From NCBI RefSeq assembly GCF_000312545.1, contig NZ_HE997540.1, positions 942,650 to 989,413 of the forward strand: a DNA stretch of 46,764 nucleotides, given 5' to 3'. The stretch is from Bartonella senegalensis OS02. GTDB lineage: Bacteria; Pseudomonadota; Alphaproteobacteria; Rhizobiales; Rhizobiaceae. The translations under genes were made by a program, and so were the position numbers. Of the stretch, positions 27,009-35,005 are shown one piece after another. Below the pieces are notes generated by a model. The model was not told the origin of the DNA, made no database searches, and saw only the letters and a list, made by a program, of their open reading frames with translations. Every line of letters starts with the position of its first letter. Within the stretch, counting starts at the first letter, position 1.

Positions 27009-28799
27009 ATGAATCTTTTTAATCATTCCGAAAAATCTACAAAATTTTCTTATACAAAGCCTTCATTCTCTTCGCTTGCAACTTTCGCTCCTTATCTTGT
27101 GCGCTATCGTTGGTTGTTTGTTTTTGCCTTTCTTGCTTTGTCTGTTGCGGCTCTTGTCACCCTTGCTTTGCCTATTGCTATCCGCCAAATGCTTGATCAT
27201 GGCTTTTCTCCTGCAAGTCACGGCCGGATTAATTTTTACTTCGCTGTTTTGTTTGTCTTAGCCTTGCTGCTTGCATTTGCTTCCGCTTGCCGTTATTATT
27301 GCGTTATCACTTTGGGAGAGCGGATTGTTGCCGATTTACGGCGCGATGTCTTTATGCATATTATGAAACTTTCTCCTGCTTTTTTTGACCGTTCCCATTC
27401 TGGTGAACTTGTTTCACGGCTTTTAACAGATACGACTCAAATAAAATTGGCTGTCGGTTCAACTGCTTCTACGGCTTTGCGTCATCTCATCGTGGTGATC
27501 GGCGCAATCGTCATGATGGTTATTACCAATGCTAAATTGTCTTCCCTTGTTTTGCTTGCTATTCCTTTTGTGGCTATTCCGTTAGTTGTCTTTGGGCGCA
27601 AGGTTCGGACACGGACACGCGCTGCGCAAGATCGTATCGCAGATGCCAATGCTTTAGCAACCGAACAGGTCAGTGCCATTCGCACTGTGCAAGCCTTTAC
27701 CGCTGAAAAACTTGTTTCTATACGTTTTGCACAGTTGGTAGAACGTGCTTTTCAGACAGCTCGCGCTTCCGTAATCTTGCGTTCCTTTTTTACCGGTTTT
27801 GCAATTTTTCTGGTTTTTGGCAGTGTGGTTGCTGTGTTATGGATTGGATCGCGAGATGTTTTGAGTGGCACTATGACGGGTGGGGCATTGGGGCAATTCG
27901 TGCTCTATGCAATTTTTGGGGCTTCTACTTTTGCACAATTATCAGAATTGGGTGCAGAATTAATCCAAGCAGCAGGGGCTGCTGAACGGCTTGCTGAATT
28001 ATTGCAAGAACAACCTACTCTTTTAGCTCCAAAAGTTCCTGAACCTTTAGCAAAACCTGTTCAAGGGGCTCTTGTTTTTGATCAGGTTGATTTTACTTAT
28101 CCTTCTAGACCACAAGAGAAGATTTTGCACTCTCTTTCCTTTTCTATCAAAGCAGGAGAAACGGTTGCTTTTGTTGGCGCTTCAGGTGCTGGAAAAAGTA
28201 CACTCTTTTCTTTGATCCTTCGTTTTTACGATCCAACAAGTGGGAAAATTCGCTTTGATGGCGTGGAAATCAATCGTCTCTCTCTACAAGATTTACGTGG
28301 TGCAATCTCCTATGTTCCGCAAGATGTTGCCATTTTTGACGCTACTTTACGCGATAATATTGTTTTTGATACCGAAAATGTCGCTGAAGAGCAAATCATT
28401 GATGCTGCTAAAGCAGCAAACGCACTTGAGTTTATTGAAGCCTTACCAGATGGTTTGGATACAGAAGTGGGAGAACATGGTACTCTGCTTTCTGGTGGAC
28501 AAAAACAGCGCATTGGTATTGCGCGCGCGATTTTAAGAAATGCACCCCTGTTACTGCTTGATGAAGCAACATCTGCTTTAGATGCAAACAGTGAAAAATT
28601 GGTGCAAGATGCTTTAGAAGGATTAATGCAAAATCGAACAACATTGGTGATTGCTCACCGTTTGGCAACAATTTTAAAAGCTGATCGTATTCTCGTGATG
28701 GAGAAAGGCGCTCTTGTTGAAGAAGGAACCCATGCAGAACTCGTTGCACAAAACGGCGTTTATGCGTATTTAGCCAAATTGCAATTTTCACCGGAATAA
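27009..28799 (+). CDS. ABC exporter, fused membrane and ATPase domains (MsbA/LmrA-type half transporter)
   Basis: Inner-membrane ABC transporter half-molecule of about 596 residues, expected to act as a homodimer exporting a lipid, peptide or drug-like substrate. Residues about 25-310 form the six-helix membrane domain (RYRWLFVFAFLALSVAALV, FYFAVLFVLALLLAFASA, LIVVIGAIVMMVI and further segments). The nucleotide-binding domain has Walker A VGASGAGKST near 392-401, signature LLSGGQKQRIGIARA near 495-509, Walker B LLLLDEATSALD near 514-525 and the switch histidine in IAHRLAT. I use ATG 27009 (MNLFNHSEK) since the earlier in-frame start at 26949 adds a sequence unlike the family. The ribosome site is weak. 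It lies next to rpmE as in other Rhizobiales. Substrate unknown. Confidence 0.9.
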   Translation: MNLFNHSEKSTKFSYTKPSFSSLATFAPYLVRYRWLFVFAFLALSVAALVTLALPIAIRQMLDHGFSPASHGRINFYFAVLFVLALLLAFASACRYYCVITLGERIVADLRRDVFMHIMKLSPAFFDRSHSGELVSRLLTDTTQIKLAVGSTASTALRHLIVVIGAIVMMVITNAKLSSLVLLAIPFVAIPLVVFGRKVRTRTRAAQDRIADANALATEQVSAIRTVQAFTAEKLVSIRFAQLVERAFQTARASVILRSFFTGFAIFLVFGSVVAVLWIGSRDVLSGTMTGGALGQFVLYAIFGASTFAQLSELGAELIQAAGAAERLAELLQEQPTLLAPKVPEPLAKPVQGALVFDQVDFTYPSRPQEKILHSLSFSIKAGETVAFVGASGAGKSTLFSLILRFYDPTSGKIRFDGVEINRLSLQDLRGAISYVPQDVAIFDATLRDNIVFDTENVAEEQIIDAAKAANALEFIEALPDGLDTEVGEHGTLLSGGQKQRIGIARAILRNAPLLLLDEATSALDANSEKLVQDALEGLMQNRTTLVIAHRLATILKADRILVMEKGALVEEGTHAELVAQNGVYAYLAKLQFSPE

Positions 28800-28984
28800 T
28801 CATTTGAATAAATTGTTATGATAAAGCTGTAAAATGCGATTATCGTGGCAATCATCATTGATTGATCAGTGCTTTGAAGAGTTCTTATTATGAGAAGATA
28901 AAGGCAATAAGGGTTACAGGTTCGTTTCTTAAACCTTTGAACAGAATTCGCATTCTTATGTATAATGCTAATGACTCATTTTAC

Positions 28985-29260
28985 CAACATATTCTTTTAT
29001 TAGGATAAATCATCGCTTTGCGATTTGAATCGGAACTTTGAATATAAGAGAGCTCTCTCATCACAAGTTCTCTGCCCTATTGCACCAATTAAATGACTTT
29101 ATTTGCTTATCACAAACGGGGGTGGCGTGTGGGTAAAAACTGTTAAAGACAAGGAATAAAATGCCTCTTATAATCGTCTTTAGTGCCAAGGACTGGTGCA
29201 TTGGGGAGAAAATAATGGTGATGCCGGCTTGCGATATAGAGAGGTTCTCTTGAAAAAGGC
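28985..29260 (+). repeat. Dispersed repeat family, copy 4
   Basis: Blocks shared with other copies: TTATTAGGATAAATCATCGC, CTCTCATCACAAGTTCTCTG, ACGGGGGTGGCGTGTGGGTA, AAACTGTTAAAGACAAGGAA, TAAAATGCCTCTTATAATCG, TAATGGTGATGCCGGCTTGC. It lies in the 720-base spacer between the ABC exporter and suhB. The rest of that spacer shows nothing recognisable. Confidence 0.65.
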
Positions 29261-29519
29261 AAGGAACTAAATTCTTGTTTCAGGTGTGGTTCCTGCTTTT
29301 GTAGAGTTTGGTTATGATTGGTGGCTCTTTTATTTCGTTTCTCCCCTTGTTTGCAGGGGAATTGAGAAAAAAGCTGTATCAATAATATTTGCTAAGCTGT
29401 TTTGCAGGGCTTTCTTTGGGGAGTATTTGAAACGCGCGTTTATTGTTTGTGGTGATGCTTTTTGCTTGTCTCTCTAAGGGCTTTTTAACGCTACCCGCTT
29501 TTTAAAAAAGACTATAGGT

Positions 29520-30311
29520 TTAAAGACCTTTTTTGAGGGTTCTTTCTAATTTGATGCGAATGTGATCATTGCCAGCAATGATATTTTTTTTGCGAAAGAT
29601 ATCGTTGCCGCCTTCCTTATCCGTAACAAAACCACCTGCTTCACGAACCATTAGTATTCCAGCAGCCATATCCCAAATTTGCAGGTTATCTTCCCAAAAG
29701 CCATCGGTTCTTCCAGCTGCAACATAAGCTAAATCAAGAGCAGCAGCTCCAAATCGACGAATGCCAGAAACTTCAGCCATCACATTGCGCAATTCAATAA
29801 GATAGGTTCCATGACCTGGACGCCCCAAATGGGGCATGCCCGTGGCAATGACACAATCTTCTAATCTTCGCCGTGCAGAAACACGACAGCGACGGTCATT
29901 AAAGAAAGCACCACTCCCACGTTCAGCGGTAAAGAGCTCATCACTAATAGGGTTATAAATAACACCAGCAACGATTTTGCCTTGACTTTCTAAAGCAATG
30001 GAAACAGCAAAAAAAGGAATGCCATGAAGAAAATTTGTCGTGCCATCTAAAGGATCAACAATAAAACGATGTTGAGAATCCTCACCAATAATTTCCTCAG
30101 ATTCTTCCATCAGAAAACCAAATTTTGGTCGTGCTCTGCTTAATTCATTGAAAATAATTTTCTCTGCTTTACGATCCGCTTGGCTTACGTAATCGGATGG
30201 TCCTTTTAAAGACACCTGTAGATTTTGCACTTCCCCATAATCGCGCACTAAAGAGCGTCCTGCTTTCATGGCGGCTTGCACCATGACATTCATGATTGCA
30301 GACTGCGGCAT
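29520..30311 (-). CDS. suhB: Inositol monophosphatase family protein (SuhB-like)
   Basis: Mg-dependent phosphatase of the inositol monophosphatase family, 263 residues. In E. coli SuhB also assists rRNA transcription and RNA folding. Metal-binding motifs are intact: the EESEE region near 69-73, DPLDGTTNFLHG near 86-97 (first aspartate pair) and WDMAAGILMVREAGG near 213-227. The start follows efp by about 10 bases with AAGGGAT before the ATG, so efp-suhB is an operon, the order usual in Rhizobiales. Substrate specificity cannot be told from sequence. Confidence 0.92.
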   Translation of the reverse strand: MPQSAIMNVMVQAAMKAGRSLVRDYGEVQNLQVSLKGPSDYVSQADRKAEKIIFNELSRARPKFGFLMEESEEIIGEDSQHRFIVDPLDGTTNFLHGIPFFAVSIALESQGKIVAGVIYNPISDELFTAERGSGAFFNDRRCRVSARRRLEDCVIATGMPHLGRPGHGTYLIELRNVMAEVSGIRRFGAAALDLAYVAAGRTDGFWEDNLQIWDMAAGILMVREAGGFVTDKEGGNDIFRKKNIIAGNDHIRIKLERTLKKGL

Positions 30312-30321
30312 CTTTTATCCC

Positions 30322-30897
30322 TTATTTATCCTTTTCATTTGCACGACGTACATAAATCAATTCGTTGGTGTCAACAATGATACGTTCACCGGCATTTATA
30401 AAAGGGGGTACAAGAATACGAATACCATTTTCAAGAATGGCAGGCTTATAAGAGGCTGTCACTGTTTGACCTTTGAGAGCAGGATCAGCCTCTACAATCG
30501 TCACACTCACCTGATCAGGAAGCGATATGCCAATCGGCTTTTCTTGATAAAGTTCAACAGTTACTGTCATCCCATCTTGGAGAAAAGCAGCGCGTTCCCC
30601 AACAAAATCTTTTTGTAATTCAAGGTGTTCATAGGATTGCGAATCCATAAAAATCAAAGCATCACCTTGTTGATAAAGGAAAGTAAAATCCTTTTGTTCA
30701 AGGCGTACCCTTTCAACCGTTTCGGCAGCACGAAAGCGCTCATTGAGTTTTGTACCATCTATCAAATTTTTCATTTCAACTTGATTAAATGCGCCACCTT
30801 TTCCTGGTTTTACAGCATTGCATTTTACAGCAACCCACAAGCTTCCTTGATGTTCAATCACATTCCCAGGTCGAATTTCATTGCCATTAATTTTCAT
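30322..30897 (-). CDS. efp: Elongation factor P
   Basis: Translation factor that relieves ribosome stalling at polyproline stretches. With the start at 30897 ([16 protein letters not shown]) the product has 191 residues. The tip loop [11 protein letters not shown] near 28-38 carries the lysine that EpmA-type enzymes modify in other bacteria. Three beta-barrel domains are recognisable, ending with [17 protein letters not shown]. An upstream in-frame start at 30924 would add nine non-conserved residues and is less likely. TolA in this window is proline-containing, but no specific link is claimed. Confidence 0.95.
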   Translation of the reverse strand: MKINGNEIRPGNVIEHQGSLWVAVKCNAVKPGKGGAFNQVEMKNLIDGTKLNERFRAAETVERVRLEQKDFTFLYQQGDALIFMDSQSYEHLELQKDFVGERAAFLQDGMTVTVELYQEKPIGISLPDQVSVTIVEADPALKGQTVTASYKPAILENGIRILVPPFINAGERIIVDTNELIYVRRANEKDK

Positions 30898-31141
30898 TGT
30901 CTCTATCCAATTCCATTCTTGCAAAAAGCGCTCTTTTTACCTTTGAGAGAGAGCATTTATCATCTTTGCAGAGAGAAAAGCCTAAAAAGTACTGCTAAAA
31001 AGAGTGTTTATGTAGTCTTGCTTTTCAACCTTTGCAAGACCATAAAAAGTGCTCAGACGCAAGGATTTTAAAAATTTGCACAAAGATTTTTGTGGGAATT
31101 TATGGATTTAAAGCAAAAAATACTATTTTCTCAAGCTTGTG

Positions 31142-32185
31142 TTAAAAAATAGGCAGAAGATTTATGATTTCTTTGCGTGCTTCCTCCAGCTGGGCAGAGT
31201 CCATACCGTCAAGCATCATTTCAAGATCAGGGGCTTGTATTTTTGCATGTTTTGCAAGCATATACCATGCTGCTGCTTTTACTATATCACCTTTTGTTCC
31301 TATGCCATCGCGATAAAGCCTGGCAAGAGAAACCTGTGCTGGAGCGATCATATTGGTGGCATTGCTTAAAAGCAGACGAAAAGCACGTTGAAAATCCGTT
31401 TCTCCTCCACGGCCTTGTACAAGCCATTGTGCCAAAAGAATTTGCGCTTCAAGATGTTTATTTTGTGCAGCAACTTCCATAAGTCTGCGGGCATTACGAT
31501 CATCCTTTGGTCGTGTTAACGTCCCTAGGGAAAGAATTTTTGCCGCAGCAAAAGCCGCTTCAGCATCACCAAGGGCTGCACCTTTTAAAAACCATTTTAG
31601 TGCTTGATCTATTGCTTCGTTTTCTTGGTTTTGGGAAAAAACTCCTGCAAGAGCCTGTTTCTCACGCGAGGCTTTATAAAGAAGCAATTGTCCATAATAA
31701 TAATAAGCTTCTTTTACGCCTGTATCTACAGATTTTCGAATAAATTCCTCACCAAGTTTTTGGTTTTGTGCAATAAAATTACCATCAAATAACATAAGTC
31801 CATAGCGCAATTGCGCTTGTGGTTCACCTTGTTTTGCGGCACGCCCAAACCACAAAGCAGCGCGCGCACCGTCAATAGGAACAGCACATCCTTCCATATA
31901 AATCCGAGCAACCAGAGTTTGTGCAAAGGGATCATTTTGTTCAGCACGCCTGAGCGCTTCACGGAAGGCTTTCAAATAATAGCCTTGCACATAATAGTCG
32001 TAAGCTTGATCATATTGTCCAGCTTGTAGGGGTTGGAAAGGTTTGTTAATGTTTGCAGGATCTTGAATGGTATTGAGAGAATGTTCAAGATTTGAGGATT
32101 CTTCAGCCTTTCCAGTAGAATTTGCAACAGAAAGTGCAAACCAAATCATTCCCATGGTGAGCAGTCTGATGCTTCTTTTGATCAT
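31142..32185 (-). CDS. Sel1-repeat (tetratricopeptide-like) exported protein
   Basis: Exported protein of 347 residues. The N-terminal hydrophobic stretch (LLTMGMIWFALSVANSTGKA) looks like a signal peptide. From about residue 85 there are Sel1-like repeats: DPFAQTLVARIYMEGCAV, EPQAQLRYGLMLFDG, KEAYYYYGQLLLYK, AEAAFAAAKILSLG, LEAQILLAQWLVQGRG, APAQVSLARLYRDGIGTKGD. Such proteins serve as protein-protein scaffolds; this one is conserved beside efp and thiE in Rhizobiales. A very strong ribosome site (GAGGAGGAG) precedes the ATG. Function unknown. Confidence 0.88.
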   Translation of the reverse strand: MIKRSIRLLTMGMIWFALSVANSTGKAEESSNLEHSLNTIQDPANINKPFQPLQAGQYDQAYDYYVQGYYLKAFREALRRAEQNDPFAQTLVARIYMEGCAVPIDGARAALWFGRAAKQGEPQAQLRYGLMLFDGNFIAQNQKLGEEFIRKSVDTGVKEAYYYYGQLLLYKASREKQALAGVFSQNQENEAIDQALKWFLKGAALGDAEAAFAAAKILSLGTLTRPKDDRNARRLMEVAAQNKHLEAQILLAQWLVQGRGGETDFQRAFRLLLSNATNMIAPAQVSLARLYRDGIGTKGDIVKAAAWYMLAKHAKIQAPDLEMMLDGMDSAQLEEARKEIINLLPIF

Positions 32186-32215
32186 GGATGTCTCCTCCTC
32201 GTCACAGCTTAAGAG

Positions 32216-32365
32216 TTTTCACATTTTTCTTTTATGATTTCAAGCAGCATTAAAGAATTATCATCTTTAAACGACAATAAATGCACATATGGTTTTTATT
32301 CTCCTCATCACAATTTGCAAAATTGCTTCTTGCTGGTTGTGGGAGGAATTTTTGTCCTTTAAAAA
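32216..32365 (-). pseudogene. Decayed copy of the thiE 3' end
   Basis: On the plus strand 32216-32365 parallels 34255-34410, the 3' end of intact thiE: TTCACATTTTTCTTTTATGA against TTCACATTTTTCTTGCATCA, then AAGCAGCATTAAAGAATTAT against AAGCAGGCTCAAAGGATTAT, later TTGCAAAATTGCTTCTTGCT against TTGCAAAATCGCTTCCTGCT and GGAGGAATTTTT. The frame is broken. It marks the original thiE-Sel1 junction, now split by the XRE/TIR insertion. Confidence 0.75.
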
Positions 32366-32524
32366 ATGGAGGAGGTTAAAACAGATCTTTAAGCATTTAT
32401 AGTAGCCTTCTTTAAGAACAGATCATTGAAGATCAAAAAGCGTCCACAACACATAAAAGGGTGCTCTTTTAAAAAAGACGCGTGCATGCGGAGAAACAGA
32501 GAATGGAACACCTTATGCATGCTG

Positions 32525-32923
32525 TTAAAAGTTTTCACTCTGATCAGAAATCAACCACAAAATTGCCTTCTGTTTTCTAGGTTTGAGTTCTCTAAAACTT
32601 TTCAAAAGGAAGTATTCTTCTCTGCTGGATGCGACTTCATCATGCTGGTATGCAGGGTGTGGTTTTGTTACAAGATCAGCATAAAAAAAGGCAATAGGAA
32701 CATTCAAGAGATCGGCAATTTCCTTTAAATGCCCCGCGCTCACACGATTTAATCCTGTTTCATATTTTTGAATTTGTTGAGAGCTTACACCTAATAGATT
32801 AGCTAATTGTTTTTGAGACATTTTCAGCATTTTTCGCTGAAAGCAAATTTTTTTGCCAACGAATTTATCAATGAAAATGTCGTTACGAAGATTTTTGGCT
32901 TGATGAAGATTTTTACCCTGCAT
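32525..32923 (-). CDS. XRE-family helix-turn-helix regulator
   Basis: DNA-binding regulator of about 132 residues. A Cro/C1-type helix-turn-helix lies at about 20-85: VGKKICFQRKMLKMSQKQLA, NLLGVSSQQIQKYETGLNRV and HLKEIADLLNVPIAFFYAD. The C-terminal part (EEYFLLKSFRELKPRKQKAI) is the short helical tail seen in the about 130-residue rhizobial regulators of this type. I choose ATG 32923, with GGGGG four bases upstream; an in-frame start at 32974 would run through a GC-rich hairpin patch. It lies downstream of a TIR-like gene on the same strand, so it may be its regulator. Whether it controls phage or defence genes is inference. Confidence 0.82.
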   Translation of the reverse strand: MQGKNLHQAKNLRNDIFIDKFVGKKICFQRKMLKMSQKQLANLLGVSSQQIQKYETGLNRVSAGHLKEIADLLNVPIAFFYADLVTKPHPAYQHDEVASSREEYFLLKSFRELKPRKQKAILWLISDQSENF

Positions 32924-32929
32924 TTCCCC

Positions 32930-32970
32930 CGCCCGGTTGCGAGCGCCCTCGCATGAGTATTCCGGGAGTA
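32930..32970. promoter_or_regulatory. GC-rich nested hairpin upstream of the XRE start
   Basis: A compact inverted-repeat structure in otherwise AT-rich DNA. The inner stem is GCGAG / CTCGC with loop CGCC (32939-32952). The outer arms are CCCGG (32932-32936) and CCGGG (32962-32966). It ends a few bases before the chosen XRE start on the minus strand, so it could be an operator, a leader structure or a remnant of a mobile-element end. Confidence 0.5.
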
Positions 32971-33149
32971 ACAAGTACTGAATCCGAGTCAGCTTTTTTG
33001 CTTTTAGTGCTTATAAAACACCTGGACATAGCAAAAATCCTGGAATTTTGAGATCCGCCTCGCTGTTTGACGCATTGGTCTTGTTTGCTAAAGAAAATTG
33101 GAGGCAAACGGTATGCGTTTTAAAAAGGAAAGATAAGCGTTATAAAAAT

Positions 33150-33895
33150 TTAATGTGATGCAAGGGCAAGTTTTTTTGCATCTATAGTGAATCCAGCTTC
33201 ACATAATCGATCAGCAAGTTTTAGCATCGCTTCTGTTACGCATTTATCAAAAGAAAGGTAGTAAACTCCACGAATATCTGAAGGGATTTCAACGCCTTTT
33301 TTTTGCACAATAGCAATTCTCTCAAGAGGAAGAACGGCGGCTAACATGCCCATTTCGAGAATAACATTTTGTCGTGCACGGGGTTGGGCTGTTTTTTCAC
33401 CCTCAGATTTAGCATAGCCTATGTCATCAGGAGTCAGCAGTACAATACCAAATCCTATAGAATCGTTACAAATTTCTTTTTTAAAGTTTCAATGATGGGT
33501 AAACCGTTACCGCCAGTATTTTGTAAAATATATAGTTCGAGCTCAAGTCTGCGAAGAGAAAGTTCAAGATCTTTTAAAGTGACATGATCATGTCCGTGAA
33601 CGATAAAGATTTTTTTATTTGAGGTATTCGAAAAGATTTTTGGGGAAGGAGTCTTTGAATTTTGTGCTATAGGCTTCGCTAAATCTTCTTTTAGCTTTTT
33701 TGCCGCGGAGTCTTTACCTCGAAAGCTGAGTGTTCCTGTTTTTTCAAACCAAATAATGACTCCTCCACCGAAAGTTTTGATCTGATATGTTCCAGGGGAT
33801 TGATGTGGTAGAAGTTTAGCTTCTATAATGTCATACTCAGCTTCGCAAATTGTCTTTTGAAGATCTTCAAACGTTCCTCTGTATTTATATTCCAT
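33150..33895 (-). pseudogene. Frameshifted TIR-like nucleotide-binding protein (CAP12/PCTIR-type TIR domain)
   Basis: Read across one frameshift this is a single gene of about 248 residues. The first frame (33895-33455) gives a small N-terminal domain (EYKYRGTFEDLQKTI, GTYQIKTFGGGVIIWFEKTG, LSFRGKDSAAKKL), a linker and the start of the TIR-like domain (KKIFIVHGHDHVTLKDLELS, LQNTGGNGLPIIETL). It then ends after KKKFVTIL. The other frame continues exactly where the family should: SIGFGIVLLTPDDIGYAKSE, PRARQNVILEMGMLAA, KGVEIPSDIRGVYYL to the end at 33150. One missing A in the A6 run (plus-strand T6 at 33477-33482) explains it. Related TIR-like proteins act in NAD-depleting anti-phage systems. 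Whether this one is dead, phase-variable or rescued by slippage cannot be told. Confidence 0.85.
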
Positions 33896-34242
33896 TTTTA
33901 TGTCCCCTTCATATCTCTATCATTCGTTGTTGGTATTGATAACCAATCTTAACAATGATGAGTTTCCCCAATCATAATGGCTTCTTTTTATAAGGCATTG
34001 AACTAGAAAGTTTTTATGATATTTTTCTCTATATATTATGTAAGAAAAAGATGCTAGCTTTTTCATCTCATTTGATTGAAATTATTAAGCAGTTTTATTG
34101 AGTGAGATGGCAATCTGATTGAATTATGAATAAAAGAAACAAATTTTTATCCACTTTATATATCGTTATGCGCTCTATATGAAACACGAGGCTTACCAAT
34201 GTATTGAGATTTGACACTGTATTTATGAATTCTCTTCCTATG
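33896..34242. other. Non-coding stretch between thiE and the TIR-like gene
   Basis: About 350 bases, very AT-rich, with no recognised gene. It should contain the promoter for the TIR-like gene on the minus strand. Confidence 0.4.
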
Positions 34243-34905
34243 TTACAAGGGGGCGTTTTCACATTTTTCTTGCATCATTTTAAGCAGGCTCAAAGGATTA
34301 TCGCTCCCCAAAATGACTTCTTCTACAGCTATAAATTCACAGGCGGTCTTTAGCACTTCGCCAAAGGTTGCAAAATCGCTTCCTGCTTGAATAATGGCAG
34401 GAATTTCCATAATTTCTGCCCACCACCCTGCAAGTTGCAAATTGCGAGGGTGCGCATGCGGTTTTTTATCAGCACCTAATTTGCCAAAAAATAGATAGTC
34501 AACACCTGCTTCTCCAGAAACCATCGCACAATGGCGATTGCGAATATTGCCAAAGCCTATGATCTTTTCTGATTTTTTCTGATTATTAAGAAGTTCAAGA
34601 GCTTTAAGATCACCTTCTATATGTACACCATCAGCTTTTATGCGTCCAGCAATGCGACTGTCACCAGAAATGAGAAGAGCAGCACCGTTACTTTGAATAT
34701 CTTGCGCATAGAGTTGTGCTTGTTTTTGTAAAAAAAACGCATCATCTTGCACCCCTTGAGAATCATAGAGAATAATGCACGCAAAGGACTTCGTTTGTAA
34801 AATTTGGCGTAAAAGAGTGGGCTTTAAAGTACGCTGAACATCTAATGTTAAAACCAATTGCGGAAAAGGAGCCTGTTCAACGGGTTTACTCTTTTGTTTT
34901 GTCAT
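34243..34905 (-). CDS. thiE: Thiamine-phosphate synthase-like protein
   Basis: ThiE-family TIM-barrel protein of about 220 residues; ThiE joins the thiazole and pyrimidine phosphates to make thiamine phosphate. Visible family features: QLVLTLDV near 18-25, ADGVHIEGDLKAL near 107-119 (family ADGVHLGQ), IGFGNIRNRHCAM near 130-142, GVDYLFFGKLG near 147-157 and IPAIIQAGSD. It is the divergent rhizobial form, conserved next to the Sel1 protein, so bona fide activity is uncertain. I choose ATG 34905 (MTKQKSKPVEQ), preceded by AAAGGA; the frame is open upstream to 35106 but overlaps the divergent opgC start. The 3' end is duplicated as a relic about 2 kb away. Confidence 0.82.
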   Translation of the reverse strand: MTKQKSKPVEQAPFPQLVLTLDVQRTLKPTLLRQILQTKSFACIILYDSQGVQDDAFFLQKQAQLYAQDIQSNGAALLISGDSRIAGRIKADGVHIEGDLKALELLNNQKKSEKIIGFGNIRNRHCAMVSGEAGVDYLFFGKLGADKKPHAHPRNLQLAGWWAEIMEIPAIIQAGSDFATFGEVLKTACEFIAVEEVILGSDNPLSLLKMMQEKCENAPL

Positions 34906-35005
34906 ATAAAATCCTTTACTCTGAAAAAGAAACTTGACACTGAATGAGTTAACTTTGCATTCTGCTCTGAGAGAGGAATGGTTTTGTAACTTTTGGGGGA
35001 CCGTT

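Noticed and set aside
32913-33107. 64-codon frame overlapping the start of the XRE gene
   Set aside because: It overlaps the XRE start in another frame and runs through the GC-rich hairpin. I could not name a family, so I kept only the hairpin as a feature.
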